Numbered from the stretch's first letter, positions 23,289 to 34,284 are shown. The stretch is 64,000 bases of DNA from Amaurobius ferox (GCA_951213105.1 OX578146.1:108673776-108737775); one strand, 5' to 3'. Notes: generated from the sequence alone by a model not told the origin. Numbers and translations are program-made.

Positions 23289-23870
23289 ATTACTTTTCCT
23301 ACATACATAGGGAATATATGTATAGGTAAAATATTAGAATGGGGTTGAAAATTCAAATTCGAGTTTTCGATAAAAGAGCATGTTTCGAAATGAACTCGAA
23401 TCGAACCATGAATCATTTATGACATCGAATCGAACGTTTATGAGGTGATGTATGTGTGTGTTAGTTTGCCTAGGGGGGAGGGGGGGGGGAGAGAGAGGAC
23501 CCCCTCCCCACCTCCAATTTTCAAAAGGATTTCTGAAAAAAAAAACATTAAAAAATCAGCCATTCAAATAATGATAAAAAAATAATCATTTTCATTAGAA
23601 AACGAAAGTTGTATGTGAACTTTAATAAGCTAGCTTAAACCGGTCTCGAAGTACTATACGAAAAAAATCAAGACTCTTGAATATTGCTAAATGAATAATC
23701 ATTTTTAATTAGAGAGCTAGCTATTCATACAAACTTTAAAAACACATGCATAAACCCTTTTAGAAAAATCGCACATTTTCTAAATAAATTTATCAAGAAA
23801 TATATAAAATTAAAAAAGTAGTAAGTACCGTAAAATATCAATAAGTAAAATACACTTTGTGCAAAGGATA
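23289..23870 (+). mobile_element. family D element, diverged copy
   Basis: Head TACTTTTCCTACATACATAG with TATGTATAGGTAAAATATTA, then GGGGTTGAAAATTCAAATTC, GAGTTTTCGATAAAAGAGCA, a short TG run and AG-rich sequence, and repeated ATTAGAAAACG-type segments. The 3' stem-loop end was not found, so the right boundary is approximate. Confidence 0.55.
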
Positions 23871-23917
23871 AGAAAAGCTAGAGCAACGTAAATGAACACA
23901 AATAACACAATAATGCA

Positions 23918-23963
23918 GCATACAGCTGTTTCGAGGATACGCTGGGTCCTCCTTCGTCAGTAC
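23918..23963 (-). ncRNA. hammerhead-ribozyme-like motif
   Basis: Minus strand: CTGACGA, a hairpin closed by GAGGA/TCCTC, then GAAA, then AC-AGCT-GT, then A and TGC. The flanking GTA can pair with TGC as a three-pair stem I. This is the order of a minimal hammerhead (CUGANGA, stem II, GAAA, short stem III, cleavage residue, stem I). Two extra residues sit between CTGACGA and stem II, so activity is uncertain. An imperfect inverted copy lies at 24014-24050 (+). Confidence 0.45.
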
Positions 23964-24050
23964 GAGAGAACTAACAAACACGAAGTGCAGACTTCGGTTT
24001 TGTTGGTTGCATTGCACTGACGAAGGGGGATTCAGCGTATCTTGGAAACA
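23918..24050. repeat. imperfect inverted pair of about 43 bp
   Basis: The segment carrying the hammerhead-like motif (23918-23963) is repeated in inverted orientation at about 24007-24050 (CACTGACGAAGGGGGATTCA). They are separated by about 45 bp. The second copy keeps CTGACGA and GAAAC but not the GTATGC end. Confidence 0.6.
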
Positions 24051-24344
24051 TCTATATTAATAAATTGCCAAAAGGACTAAATTTCGATATAGTGTTTTAT
24101 GCACTGCAAAAAATATTGTTCAGTTAATCTCCTTTTTTCTTTTTTTTTTCCTATTTTGCTGTTAATAAAGTGCTCTCTGATATCACTAAATTAATCAATA
24201 TCACGAACATATGATATCATTCATTAATGTTCTCTAATATCACTAGACAGTGAAGAGGTTAAATGCTTGGAGGGAAATAAACAAAGCTCTTCATTTTCGT
24301 TCACATAATGTATAAATAAATAAATCAAGCACAATTAATAATTA
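24051..24344. other. unassigned
   Basis: AT-rich, with two related ATATCACTAA/ATATCACTAG stretches. Nothing else recognised. Confidence 0.3.
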
Positions 24345-24615
24345 ACTGGATTATAACGTAAAATGCAGCGAAATAAAGATAAGCATACAAACGTTTCGGA
24401 AATCATTGGATTTCCTTCTTCAGTGCAACGGGCCTGGACCTGAACGGCAAAATATGCTCAAGACTATATGTCGGCCAAACAAAAAATGGCTAAACGACAG
24501 ATTCTAATATAGTAATGCCACCTAGTGCGGCGATAACGAAGCAAAGCGAGAAAAAATAGAAAATCAAGGAAATACAAACTTGAGAAGAGAAAAAAAATCA
24601 ATAAAATGCAGAATA
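24345..24615 (-). mobile_element. repeat H, copy 1 (probable Penelope-like terminal repeat)
   Basis: Homologous along about 270 bp to 56421-56695 in opposite orientation. Landmarks on the minus strand are ATATTCTGCATTTTA, CCGCACTAGGTGGCATTACT, TTTAGCCATTTTTTGTTTGG and CACTGAAGAAGG. The hammerhead-like motif inside it and the known presence of hammerheads in Penelope-like terminal repeats suggest that origin (inference). No coding sequence. Confidence 0.55.
24383..24426 (-). ncRNA. hammerhead-ribozyme-like motif in repeat H
   Basis: Minus strand: GCA, CTGAAGA, one extra A, a seven-pair hairpin GGAAATC-CAAT-GATTTCC, GAAA, a two-pair stem III written C-GTTT-G within AC...GT, the residue A, then TGC which pairs with GCA. 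All three stems and both core boxes of a minimal hammerhead are present. The unpaired A after CTGAAGA departs from the usual G-C closing pair of stem II, so cleavage would need testing. Confidence 0.5.
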
Positions 24616-24637
24616 TGTGCACTCAACGTGCAGATGT

Positions 24638-24930
24638 TGAATGTTGTTGTTGAGACCCAGACCGCCCGACCTGCCAGAAAGGTGTAAGGTAACTAACTGT
24701 TTGGACGGCCGGGAAGAGCCACCCCATTTAGACCGGAACCCAGTGGGGGAGGCATCTACAGGGACCGTACCCTCCTTCCCTTACCACCAACCTCTCGGAA
24801 GGACTTGCGGATCCACATGTTTAACGTGATCGTACTCCGCGTGAACATGGCGGCAGTTTTAGTAGGGGAGAATCGAACCCGGGTCTACCGAGTGCCATTA
24901 CCGCGCGCTAGCCACTGGGCTACCGCGCCA
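24638..24930 (-). mobile_element. tRNA-derived SINE (family S1), full length with target duplication
   Basis: A perfect 14-bp direct repeat CAACGTGCAGATGT flanks it (24624-24637 and 24931-24944). On the minus strand it starts TGGCGCGGTAGCCCAGTGGC (A-box region), has the B-box CCCGGGTTCGATTC, the body GGAGTACGATCACGTTAAAC, GGTTGGTGGTAAGGGAAGG, CCGGTCTAAATGGGGTGGC and TCGGGCGGTCTGGGTCT, and a CAACAACAACA tail. At 293 bp it is the best reference copy in the window. Confidence 0.9.
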
Positions 24931-24944
24931 CAACGTGCAGATGT

Positions 24945-25418
24945 GAAAAAGAACAAAACAATGAAACAATATTTTGCAAACAATGACAAAATTTCATGCC
25001 ATACTTCGGAGAAATAATGTGTCATTGACAAATAAAATCATCAACCAAATAACTCGGATTTTTATTGGTATATCCGTAAAGTCATAAATCCATATCTATA
25101 TAAATTTCATCAATAAAAAAATAAAGTAATCGCACCAAATTTCATTCGAATCGCCCAATCGTGTCGAGATATTCCCCTCCACAGATACATATCATCAACC
25201 TGCATTCTAGTCGAAATTTTGGCCCAATTGAGAAGCTTCCCTTTACACATACTACGTATTGATCAGACAGTCCAAAGAAATATCTTGGGGCTAAAATTAA
25301 AGAACCTCAGTACTTCGTTAAAATGCACGGCGTGTTTTCGTTTCGCCTTTAACAAGAAAGGGTTTTCAACAATATAAAGAACTTTCACCCGAAATAGTTT
25401 GTTTCCAAGTTTATCTTT
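24945..25418. other. unassigned
   Basis: Includes an ATTTCATTCGAATCGCCC phrase that resembles the block following GATAACT in family elements, so it may be an eroded element. No gene. Confidence 0.3.
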
Positions 25419-25550
25419 TTACTTTCTCCGCAATGCATGGTAATGTATAGGGAAAGTACTGAAATCATACCGAAAATCACAACTCGAGTTTTCGACGGAT
25501 TTACACGTTTCAAGACCTCGAGAATACGAAAAAACTATTATTAGCGTGAC

Positions 25551-25585
<35 letters not shown>

Positions 25586-26402
25586 TGTGTCTGTCTGTGC
25601 AATGTATGTATTCACTCCAACTAAAAAACTAATGGACCGAATTTCATAAAATTTGTATGTAAGTCACTTGGGTGAGACCCTGGTGCTGATTAGTTTTTGG
25701 TAGCATTCATAAAAACAGAACGCGCCTTTCTTTGCGAAATGGCCCGTAAAAATTTTGTGTATCCACTCTAGCTAAAATACTAATTGACTAAATTTCACAA
25801 AATTTGGTAGATAAGTTAGTTACTTGTGGGGACACTCTGGTGCTGATTAGATTTTGGTACGATTCGGAAAAGAACAACCTGCCTTTTTTTACGAAATGGC
25901 CCGCAAAAATTTCATGTATCCATTCTAGCTAAAATACTAATTGACCAAATTTCACAAAATTTGGTAGATAAGTTACTTGTGGGACACTCTGGTGCTGATT
26001 AGATTTTGGTACGATTCGGCAAAGAACAACCTGCCTTTTTTTACAAAATGGTCCGCAAAAATCGCAAAAATCTAAAAAAAAAAAAGACTACGTATGCTGA
26101 AATGTATCAATCAAATTCTTGTTTTATACGGAATTTTTGAGGCGGAAAAGAATATAACACACTCCATTATACTTTAGGACTAACCGTTAATTGTTCTTAA
26201 GATATTTGATATTTCTTGCATTTTTGTTACGCCGCTATCGAAAAAATGTCCAATTACCAAATAAAAACAAAGATTGAATTAAAAATGCAAATTTAGTGTT
26301 ATTTCGTGCGATTAAACTCAATCTAATGAATTATTAAAGAAATAAAGAAAATATGAATTTGAGTCTGCAGGGAAAACCATGTGCTGCTCACATCAGATTT
26401 TT
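25419..26402 (+). mobile_element. family E element, full copy
   Basis: The head is ACTTTCTCCGCAATGCATGG with TGTATAGGGAAAGTACTG. Then come ACAACTCGAGTTTTCGACGG, TTTCAAGACCTCGAGAATAC, a (TG)n run (25552-25590), CTGTCTGTGCAATGTATG, and about three tandem units of roughly 155 bp (25605-26070) each holding CTAAAATACTAATTGAC, TTTCACAAAATTTGGTAG and GGTGCTGATTAGATTTTGGT. It ends GCAGGGAAAACCATGTGCTG, CTCACATCAGATTTTT. A family D element begins immediately after it, head to tail. Confidence 0.8.
25605..26070 (+). repeat. three internal ~155-bp tandem units of family E
   Basis: Units start near 25609, 25761 and 25918. Each encloses a GGTGCTGATTAG block and a GAAATGGCCCGCAAAAAT block. Other E copies show a single unit, so the number varies between copies. 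Confidence 0.75.
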
Positions 26403-27547
26403 AATTTCCCTACATACATAGCATAATGCATAGGGAAAATATTGTGAAGGGGTTGAAAATTCGAATGAGTTTTCGACGGAAGATCACGTTTTAAGCATCC
26501 CTGATCTCGAACTGAACGTTTTTAAGGTGGTGTGTGTGTGCGTGGGTCCGTGAGTCTGTGAATGCGATGTCTTGCGAACTCAATATAGAACGTTTCGAAC
26601 GTTATTTGGTATAAATATTACGATGCGCGAATACTGGAACCCTACTGATTTTAAACACGATCGAACGTTAGGAAGAAACACGAATTTTCGAATGAATTAT
26701 TAAAAAATCGTTAAAAAATTAAAACATTTAATAATATTAATTAAATAACCACTTTATATGTAATTCTTTATTCTAAAACAAACAACATAAATTTTAGAGA
26801 GGTAGCGAGACATGGAACGTTTTTCAAAATAATTATCTAAAAAATTACATAAAAGTGAATAACAGAAATGCCATCAACTTTGCAACACTTGGAGCTCAAT
26901 TTGGCGACCGGGGCGACTCATTTTATACTTTTTAATATCATGCTACATTGACGAAAATAACGCTAGATTGATGAATTAGTAATTAACATATCTTAATATA
27001 ATGGATATTTAATATATTGCTTAGCAGACGTTGGCAATATTTAAAATTGCTAAGTTATAATTGTTGCGAAATATAAGCTAATTTGGTACATACTTCAAAA
27101 TAATTTTACATGTTTTCACCCAGAAAAGAGCCAAATGTCAGTATACTTTTCAGAGTTAAAAACATCGTGCCTTGAATCAACTCTTTCACGACTAGCGCCG
27201 GTTATATCCGGCATCTACTAAATGTGTGGCATTGGCTAGAGCCGGCTGTATCCGGCATCCACTAAATGCTTCATTTGCAGTAACGAGACGCGAATTGGAC
27301 ACCACGCATTTAACTAAAGCACAAGAAAAAGTTCTTGACACGAGTAAAATGTATTTGTTTTCTACCTTTTTGTGGAGTATCATAGTTAAAAGTAAAGTAA
27401 TTAACGTGTACGGTGTACACTCACGGCACGGCGACCATTGGTGACGCACTGATGGCTAGTTTCGCAGTCGCGAAAGGGTTCATTCGAAATAAAAACAGTA
27501 AAGTCATTGCATCATGTAGTCATATGTTGCTCACATCAGATATTTTT
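26401..27547 (+). mobile_element. family D element with a nested MITE
   Basis: The head is TTTCCCTACATACATAGCAT with AATGCATAGGGAAAATATTG. Then GGGGTTGAAAATTCGAATGA, a short TG run, GCGATGTCTTGCGAACTC, TTATTTGGTATAAATATTAC, a GGCGA-word block near 26890-26960, and the tail AGTCATATGTTGCTCACATC then AGATATTTTTATTTT. A separate MITE (27181-27478) interrupts the 3' third. Confidence 0.75.
27181..27478. mobile_element. MITE, piggyBac-like termini
   Basis: The left terminus CTCTTTCACGACTAGCGCC and the right terminus GGCTAGTTTCGCAGTCGCGAAAGGG are imperfect inverted copies. Flanks TCAA and TTCA are degenerate versions of TTAA. It holds a short tandem pair of CCGG...ATCCGGCATC.ACTAAATG (about 27199-27270). 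Overlapping frames on both strands have no recognised domain. Confidence 0.5.
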
Positions 27548-27732
27548 ATTTTTTGTTCATTAAAGGTTAAAAAAGGGAACGAGACTATCTAATAAGAGTT
27601 TACTTTTCTTCCACTGTAATCTAACATTTTTCACTTCTCTTTCCAAATCCTTTCTCGAAGTGAAAATTTCTAACAAAATGGCTCTCTTCAAAAATTTGCC
27701 ATGCAGTTAGTTCTGTGACGTTGCGAAGAACT

Positions 27733-28654
27733 AAAAAATCTGATGTGGTCAACACATGCCTTTCCTTATATAATGCAATGTACTACTTTTACAGTTAAAA
27801 GAAATTTTATTCTTATAGTAGATACTTATATTCTTTCCAAGATACTAAATTTTCTTCAATGAGTCGTCATTTTCATTGATTTAGCATCATTTTTATTCAT
27901 TTGGCGAAATTTTTGTTAATTTGGCAACAATTAAAAACGGCGCCAAGTTGGCGACATTCCACCAAATTCGTCGCCAAAATCTCGCCAAGCGTTATGGACG
28001 GAGAAATAAGTTATTCTTATAGCAGATATATGACTATTGGCGTTCAAATACAAAAGTATTACTCAAAGTATCTTTTTTCATGAATGGAACCAGCTAGATC
28101 CACGAGAATGATGTCACCCAATTTATCGCATGGTATTACATATGAAAAGTGAACATGTTTCTCTATAGGAAATATATTTTTTTTATTTTATATAATTTTT
28201 TTATAATTTTTTTGAAAAATGTACAATATTTCGAGAACGGTTCATATTAGCGTTCTAAAATTTATGTCAATCGTTTTCTAATGAAAAATTACATAAGAAA
28301 TGTCTATTTGTGTGACTTTATTAGCGGTTTTGATTTTTTGACGATTTTTTCAAAATTTCACTCGAAAATTTAGGGAGGTTCTGAACATTCGATTACGTAT
28401 AAAAACAATAGGCTTCCAGTGTTTACAGATTGTGATTTTTGCACCAAATTTCGTTCAAATCGGTCCATTTGTTCGTCAGTTATCGTCTCCACAGACTCAC
28501 TGACACTGACACACACACACACAGACATCACTTCAAAAATGTTTGATTCGTGATCAGGGATGCTTGAAACGTGCTCTCCCGTCGAAAACTCGAATTCGAA
28601 TTTTCGACCCTGTCACAATACTTTCCTTATACATTATGTATATAAGGAAAGTAA
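27733..28654 (-). mobile_element. family A element, copy 4
   Basis: Complete inverted copy. The 3' end (left) is AAAAAATCTGATGTGGTCAA then CACATGCCTTTCCTTATATA. The GGCGA/TCGCC block is at 27900-27990, the microsatellite at about 28500-28523, and the head (right) is CTTTCCTTATACATTATGTA then TATAAGGAAAGTAAA. Confidence 0.9.
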
Positions 28655-28685
28655 AAACCAACCATATGATGCTTTTATTTCATTT

Positions 28686-29116
28686 TTACTCTCTCTTATT
28701 ATAATACAGCATAGAGAAAGTATTGTTTTCACGAAAATTTTCTAATTCGAGATTGTGACGCCAATATATTTAAAACATCTATTGGCGTCACAATCTCGAA
28801 TTAGAAAATTCCTGAATGTTTAAAACCTCCTGAACACGTTTCGACTATTGTTGGAGTGATGTCCGTCGATCTGTATGTATGTCTGCGGTCGATTTCTTGT
28901 GTAAACGATAGCGGACGCAAATATTAATGGATTTTCACGAAACGTTATATCCGGTTTTGTTATAAAAAAAATATAAAACTAGATAGATTTTTTTTAAATT
29001 CGAACGAAACATGATATTTCTTTAGCATGGAAGCATAGGACAAATTTTGACATAATCATGCATAAAAGGGGTTATTTATAGCTCAATGACCACAAGACTT
29101 ATAGTTTCAATCATTG
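28686..29116 (+). mobile_element. family F element
   Basis: The head is TTACTCTCTCTTATTATAAT then GCATAGAGAAAGTATTG. Then a TCTAATTCGAGATTGTGACG region that is inverted-duplicated, CTGAATGTTTAAAACCTCCT, GTAAACGATAGCGGAC, ATTTTCACGAAACGTT and AAAACTAGATAGATTTT. Family A copy 5 follows directly. The 3' end is not recognisable. Confidence 0.6.
28736..28810. repeat. perfect 31-bp inverted repeat with 13-nt loop
   Basis: Left arm 28736-28766, right arm 28780-28810, fully complementary over 31 bp (core CGAGATTGTGACGCCAATA). It sits just after the F head and could form a long hairpin. The perfect identity implies recent origin. Confidence 0.9.
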
Positions 29117-30033
29117 TTACTTTCCTTATATACATAATGTATAAGGAAAGTATTGTGACGGGGTCGAAAATTCGAATGAGTTTTCGACGAGAGAGCACGT
29201 TTCAAGCATCCCTGATAACGAATCAAACATTTTTGAAGTGATGTCTGTGTGTGTGTGTCAGTGAGTCTGTGGAGACGATAACTGACGAACGAATGGACCG
29301 ATTCGAACGAAATTTGGTACAAAAATCACAATCCGTAAACACTGGAAGCCAATTGTTTTTATACGCAATCGAATGCTCAGAACCCCCCTAAATTTTCGAA
29401 TGAAATTTTGAAAAAATCGTCAAAAAATCAAAACATCTAATAAAGTTAGGCAAATAGACATTTCTTATGTAATTTCTCATTAGAAAACGATTGGCATAAA
29501 TTTTAGAACGCTAACATGAACCGTTCTCGAGATATTGCACATTTTTCAAAAACATTATGAAAAAGTCATATGAAATAAAAAAAAAATATTTCCCATTGAG
29601 AAACATGTTCACTTTTCATATGTAATACCATGCCATAAATTTGGTGACATCATTCTCGTGGATTTAACTCGTTCCATTCACGAGAAAAAATACTTCGAGT
29701 AATACTTCTGTATTTGAACGCCAATAGTCATTTATCTGCTGTAAGAATGACTTATTTCTCCGTCCATAACGCTTGGCGAGATTTTGGCGACAAATTTGGC
29801 GGAATGTCGCCAACTTGGCGATATTTTTAATTGTTGCCAAATTAACAAAAAATCTCGCCAAATTGATAAAAATGTCTCTAAATCAATGAAAATGACGTCT
29901 AATTGAAGAAAATTCAATATCATGGAAAGAATATAAGTATCTACTATAAGAATAACGTTTTTTTTTAGTTGTAAAAGTAGTAAATTCATTGCATTATATA
30001 AGGAAAGTCATGTGTTGCCCACATCAGATTTTT
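29117..30033 (+). mobile_element. family A element, copy 5
   Basis: Complete copy. Head ACTTTCCTTATATACATAAT then TATAAGGAAAGTATTG, short TG run (29247-29259), GACGATAACTGACGAACGAA, GGCGA/TCGCC block (about 29770-29865), and tail AAGTCATGTGTTGCCCACAT then CAGATTTTTATG. Confidence 0.9.
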
Positions 30034-30663
30034 ATGAAAGAACCCGCGATATAATGTGAATGGAAATATTTTTCAAGTCTTTTAAAGTAGGGAAGTTACA
30101 ATCTTCTTGAAATTCAAGGTGAATAAATCGGGAAATTACTAGAACAACTGAAGATACATATATATACTTAATACTTTATTATTTTACGTCATATTTTTGT
30201 TTCAATACTTTAATAAAAGGTGACTTAATTTGTGAACCGGCTTTGCAGATTACATGCGCCGCGCAGCCAGGAAAAAGCGGACCCCGCAGCGGGCGTATCG
30301 TTATCCCACGGAGTGGAGTTGCCATTATTGCTATACCCTCTGCAGATGCCTATGCATTGCCCAAGACAGCGTGTCAAAAGAAAAATAGTGTACCCGTGCG
30401 ACGGACGTATCAATCGTTAGATACGACAGCTAAACTAAAGTGGCACCTAAACTAATGTGGATGCTAAAACACTGCCACTCTAAAAAGTGATAGCTAAAAA
30501 AGTGATCACTAGTTGAGGGCACGCAGCTAGTTTAATAATAATAATTAAACTTTCCAAAACACGTGCCGAATTCGCGAAATTTCTCGAATGCTTTCCATAC
30601 CGCCTAACGCATATACTCGGTCACCTCAGCAATCTTCTGTGTAAATCCAAAGGCTTCTAAATA
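30034..30663. other. unassigned, with a GC-richer patch at 30230-30440
   Basis: 30230-30440 is distinctly GC-richer than its surroundings and is open in several frames on both strands (30232-30420, 30243-30455 and 30225-30413 minus), but I recognise no domain. At 30505-30530 GTGATCACTAGTTGAGG leads to ACGCAGCTAG followed by T, which looks like a Helitron 3' terminus without a convincing hairpin. Its origin is unknown. Confidence 0.35.
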
Positions 30664-30941
30664 TACAGGCTGGCGCAACAGCGGCCATATTGACTCCCAG
30701 TTGAAGCGATGGCTGTACAGTGTACATGGCGAAAATGGGGTTTATTTTCTCGGATCAAAACATCCTGGACTACTTTTTGAATGAATGGTACAATTTTTTT
30801 AAAGCAGAAGCACCTATTTTACAGCTAAATTGCGTATCAAATATTAGCCATATGTAACATGTCCGCACCATTGAAATAGCACAGGCAGACGATAACTGAC
30901 TTGACCGATTAGAGTCAAAATGGCGGTTGCGTCAGCCTGTA
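30664..30941. mobile_element. small MITE with ~33-bp inverted ends
   Basis: The left end TACAGGCTGGCGCAACAGCG and the right end GGCGGTTGCGTCAGCCTGTA are imperfect inverted repeats extending about 33 bp. TA stands on both flanks (30662-30663 and 30942-30943). It is 278 bp with no coding frame. A Tc1/mariner-type target is inferred. Confidence 0.8.
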
Positions 30942-30949
30942 TATGTAGG

Positions 30950-31560
30950 AGCCTTAGTAAATCCTCAACATCCAGCTCTAATTTAGGAAATTAAATTCAT
31001 AACCGTAAGTGCGACAGGGGATAATGAAAGGGCTTATCAAACTGCTAAAGCCCGGATCAGCAGGCGATAGAGAATGAGCGAAAAGGGATGAAGGGGGAGT
31101 TGAGCGGTCGTGAACACAAGATGAGAATAGAGGGGGTGGCTGAAAAGCAGACGATAATGCGAATCCTATTCGCTGAGTCACTGTGTGAGGAGAGATTTTA
31201 ATATAAAGGTGGCAACTCGGTAAGTGATGCCAATCTGTGTTGGTGTAAAAGTACGAGAAAAATAGTTTCGGATGAAAGTTTTATGGAGCGAAAGTGCCGG
31301 AATGTATGTCACCCTGGAGATATTTTTTTGTGCCCAAAAGTGGTTTGAACAAATTATTGGGTGATTTATAAGAGTAGAGAGACCGAAGAGTCGAAAGATG
31401 TCAAGTACAGAGTCCTGGGAGTCATGCGGTATAAGAGAAAGCGGTGATTGAATAAGTTTTTGAAATTCCAAGCACTTTTACGACAGTGGAGAATATGCCA
31501 CACAACTCTCCACTACACTCCAAAAACTTAAAGACAATTTTAAACTATATATATCTGGTG
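30950..31560. other. unassigned, more balanced composition
   Basis: No repeat recognised. A minus-strand frame at 31178-31471 (97 codons) has no domain I know. This is a candidate single-copy stretch. Confidence 0.35.
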
Positions 31561-31579
31561 TGTAAATCTCCGCTCGGTT

Positions 31580-31780
31580 TTCTCATACATTCATACTTCC
31601 TAATACTTAATTCTATTTGTATCACAACTATTATCAGAATGGGAAAAAAAATGTAACTTATTCAGGTCTCTTACCCAAAGTATTCTTCTAAAATGTTTAG
31701 TAAACATCTTTAAACATTTCTTTTTCTTCTGACAACAGCTTGCTCGCTGCATTTGACTTATGTGTATTAAGGGTAAGCGG
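31580..31780. repeat. dispersed repeat G, copy 1
   Basis: Shares with 41185-41400, in the same orientation, a TTCATA-CTTCCTAATACTTAATTCTA-like segment, ATTATCAGAATGGGA, ACAGCTTG...GCATTTG and CTTATGTGTATTAA. Function unknown. Confidence 0.5.
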
Positions 31781-32747
31781 TCAGTTGAAATCTAAAGAAA
31801 AATATATTTGTAGATTCAGACGCAATAAATTTCTACACACTCTGCTGAATCAAACGATATCACATATGTGTATATATTTTTATATTTTCCTCTTGAAATT
31901 GTCGATGTTTCCATAAAAGCAGTCAATTTATTAAGTGTAAAATAATACCTCATATTTTACGTAAAATAATACCTGATACTTTATACTTCCTGTTATGAGC
32001 ATCTTGAGTAAAAGTTGTTACTTACTATTATTTTGTTTATGCGATATTATGAGTACATATCAAAAAGCTTTCAAATGAAAAAGTTATTATTATCTTATTG
32101 AAATCGCTGAATCTTATTGAATTCGCCTAATGTTGTTTACATAAAACAAAAAATTGTATCACGTGTAGCAACTGCTTTTGGTTAGGGTTTTCAAAAGAGT
32201 TTCAATTTCTCTTACTATAATAAATTATTTTATAAATAATCCTAATGATTAGTAAAAAATAACTACAACTTCTACTTAGTGGACTTTGTAATAAGACATA
32301 ATTTATTGTTATTAAAACTTCTATTAAAACTATTATTAAAATTTCGCTTCCTGACGTCATTAGTCCCTCATGGGGGGCAAATTATCCCCCCCCCCGGAGG
32401 GTACATTATCAAGTATGGTATCAATCGAAAAAATTTTCAAAGCCCTTAAAAGTGAAATGAATATATTTATAGTCATTTGGACCCACAATACCAATTTTTC
32501 AAATTTTTTCTTATAAAATTTGAAAAAAAAATGAATTCTGATATGAAAAATTCGAGTTCAGCCACACGCCTGTTAATTTTTATAGAAAGTTCTTGCTACT
32601 GAAGTAGAAATTGGGTCATGCATGATTTTTAAGTTATTTGAGGAGTACAAATACTGATGTAAAATATAGTAAATAAACCTATAATTTAAAAAAAAAAAAT
32701 TTTTTTATATAAAATATTAATGCTGTTATGACAATTCTAGTTCAACG
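31781..32747. other. unassigned AT-rich sequence
   Basis: No gene or family recognised. A C run lies at about 32387-32395. Confidence 0.3.
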
Positions 32748-32793
32748 GGTGTTGTTGTTATTGAGACCCAGACCGTCCGACCTACCAGAAAGG
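32748..32793 (-). mobile_element. S1 SINE tail fragment
   Basis: TGTTGTTGTTATTGAGACCC then AGACCGTCCGACCTACCAGA is the inverted 3' end of the S1 SINE. A direct repeat resembling TTCA(A/G)CGGGTGT stands on both sides (32739-32750 and 32788-32799), consistent with insertion of a strongly 5'-truncated copy. Confidence 0.7.
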
Positions 32794-33059
32794 TAGTTCA
32801 GCGGGTGTAAAATAATATGGAAATTTTCAGATTCCTGGTATATACAGATCCTGAGTAAACAGTACCGTAACTTTAATAAAAACTACTTTTAAATCTTTAA
32901 CACCCTTAGTTGTTCAATACACTATCGTCACTGTTCCTTGAATTATCATTGTTTTAGCCATAAAAGCATCTTAAAATTTAAGTAATTCGAGTTCCATTCT
33001 TTACAATTACTAAAATATTTATCTAATTCTAGTTTTTCACGTAATGCACCTACACATAA

Positions 33060-33224
33060 AATTTCATAGCAGCAGAAGCATTCATTCCTGAGTTACAGTG
33101 CACACGCGCAAGTGAACACACACACACATATTTCTAAAAGTGTTTGTAATGGGTCAAAATCTCGAATTCGAAAATGTTTAGGAAAACAATACTTCCTTTA
33201 TACAACAGTATAAGAGAGTAAAAT
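33060..33224 (-). mobile_element. family F head fragment
   Basis: The right end is ACTTCCTTTATACAACAGTA then TAAGAGAGTA (head). Inward lie AATCTCGAATTCGAAAATGT, a (CA)n run (33117-33127) and CCTGAGTTACAGTGCAC. The rest of the element is not recognised. Confidence 0.5.
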
Positions 33225-34284
33225 TATAAGTGAAAAGTTAAATTCAACGAAGTTATGCCCAACTCATTTAACACAGGCAAAAGCAGGTTCCTCCCTCAAC
33301 CAGCTTGGTCAACTCGTGCCGTTGCCATTCCGTATGACTTTAATAAAAAGGAAAAAGCCATTTCGCGCCACGGTTTTTGTTACCCCTTCCGCCATTGACA
33401 TAATAAGTATCGCCAAGCGCAAGAGATAACGGGAGATGGTGTCATAAAACTGCGCCCGTAACTGAAAATGAATTCTTTGCAGTATAATGGAGAAAAAGAA
33501 ATGAACAACGAAGAAAATGGCGAAGAGAACGTTACATTAAAAATGTTAAGAAAAGCTGAAAGTGAAATGTTGTGTTGAGATGAATAAGTGTGTTGTTTTC
33601 GTGAGCAGGCCTAATCTTTTAGGAAGAGAACGAAAGATGAAATTATTGTTTTAATTTCGGTACAATGTGAATAAACATTCCTTTTTCGGTGGCATCACTG
33701 CGGTCCCGTGACACAACTTTACGTTGGAAGAGCAACTACACAAAACAGAGTTGTGCATTTTTATTTTTATCGCATTTTTCTGTCGAAATTTTTCTGTGGA
33801 ATATTAAAAATATATTTTGTTAAAATTATTGAACTAGTTAACTATATTGAAATTGTCATTTCAATATAGTTAATTTTTTTTATTAATGAGAATAAGTATA
33901 ACTATTTAATAATATTTAAAAATAAATAATCAAGTAAAACAAAGTATGTGTATACCGAGCATGCGCAAACTACGTTATATGTGAAACTATAAACTTCACA
34001 TAATTGACAATAGAGCGGTATTGAGAAAGCTGTACGCCTTCACTGATATAATTAACTGAAACGGTATAATTGCAAAAAATGAAAAAAAAAGACCTGCACT
34101 GTCTAAACACCATTGAATTTCGAAAACAAAAAAAATTATATCATTGAATTGTTTCTTATTTGAGCCGTGTAATTATTTCCTACGAGACAAAAATTAATTG
34201 TGTTAAATGCCATGGATGTACTTCGACTTGGGATAACCCAGCAAAACATATTAATGATAAATATTGTAAAGAAACTTTCTGCTC
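33225..34284. other. unassigned, possible conserved non-coding segment
   Basis: 33260-33440 has balanced composition and no repeat relatives in this window. The rest is AT-rich. No open frame of note. Confidence 0.3.

Noticed and set aside
30505..30534. Helitron 3' terminus ending CTAG
   Set aside because: No convincing hairpin and no identifiable 5' end, so only mentioned, not called.
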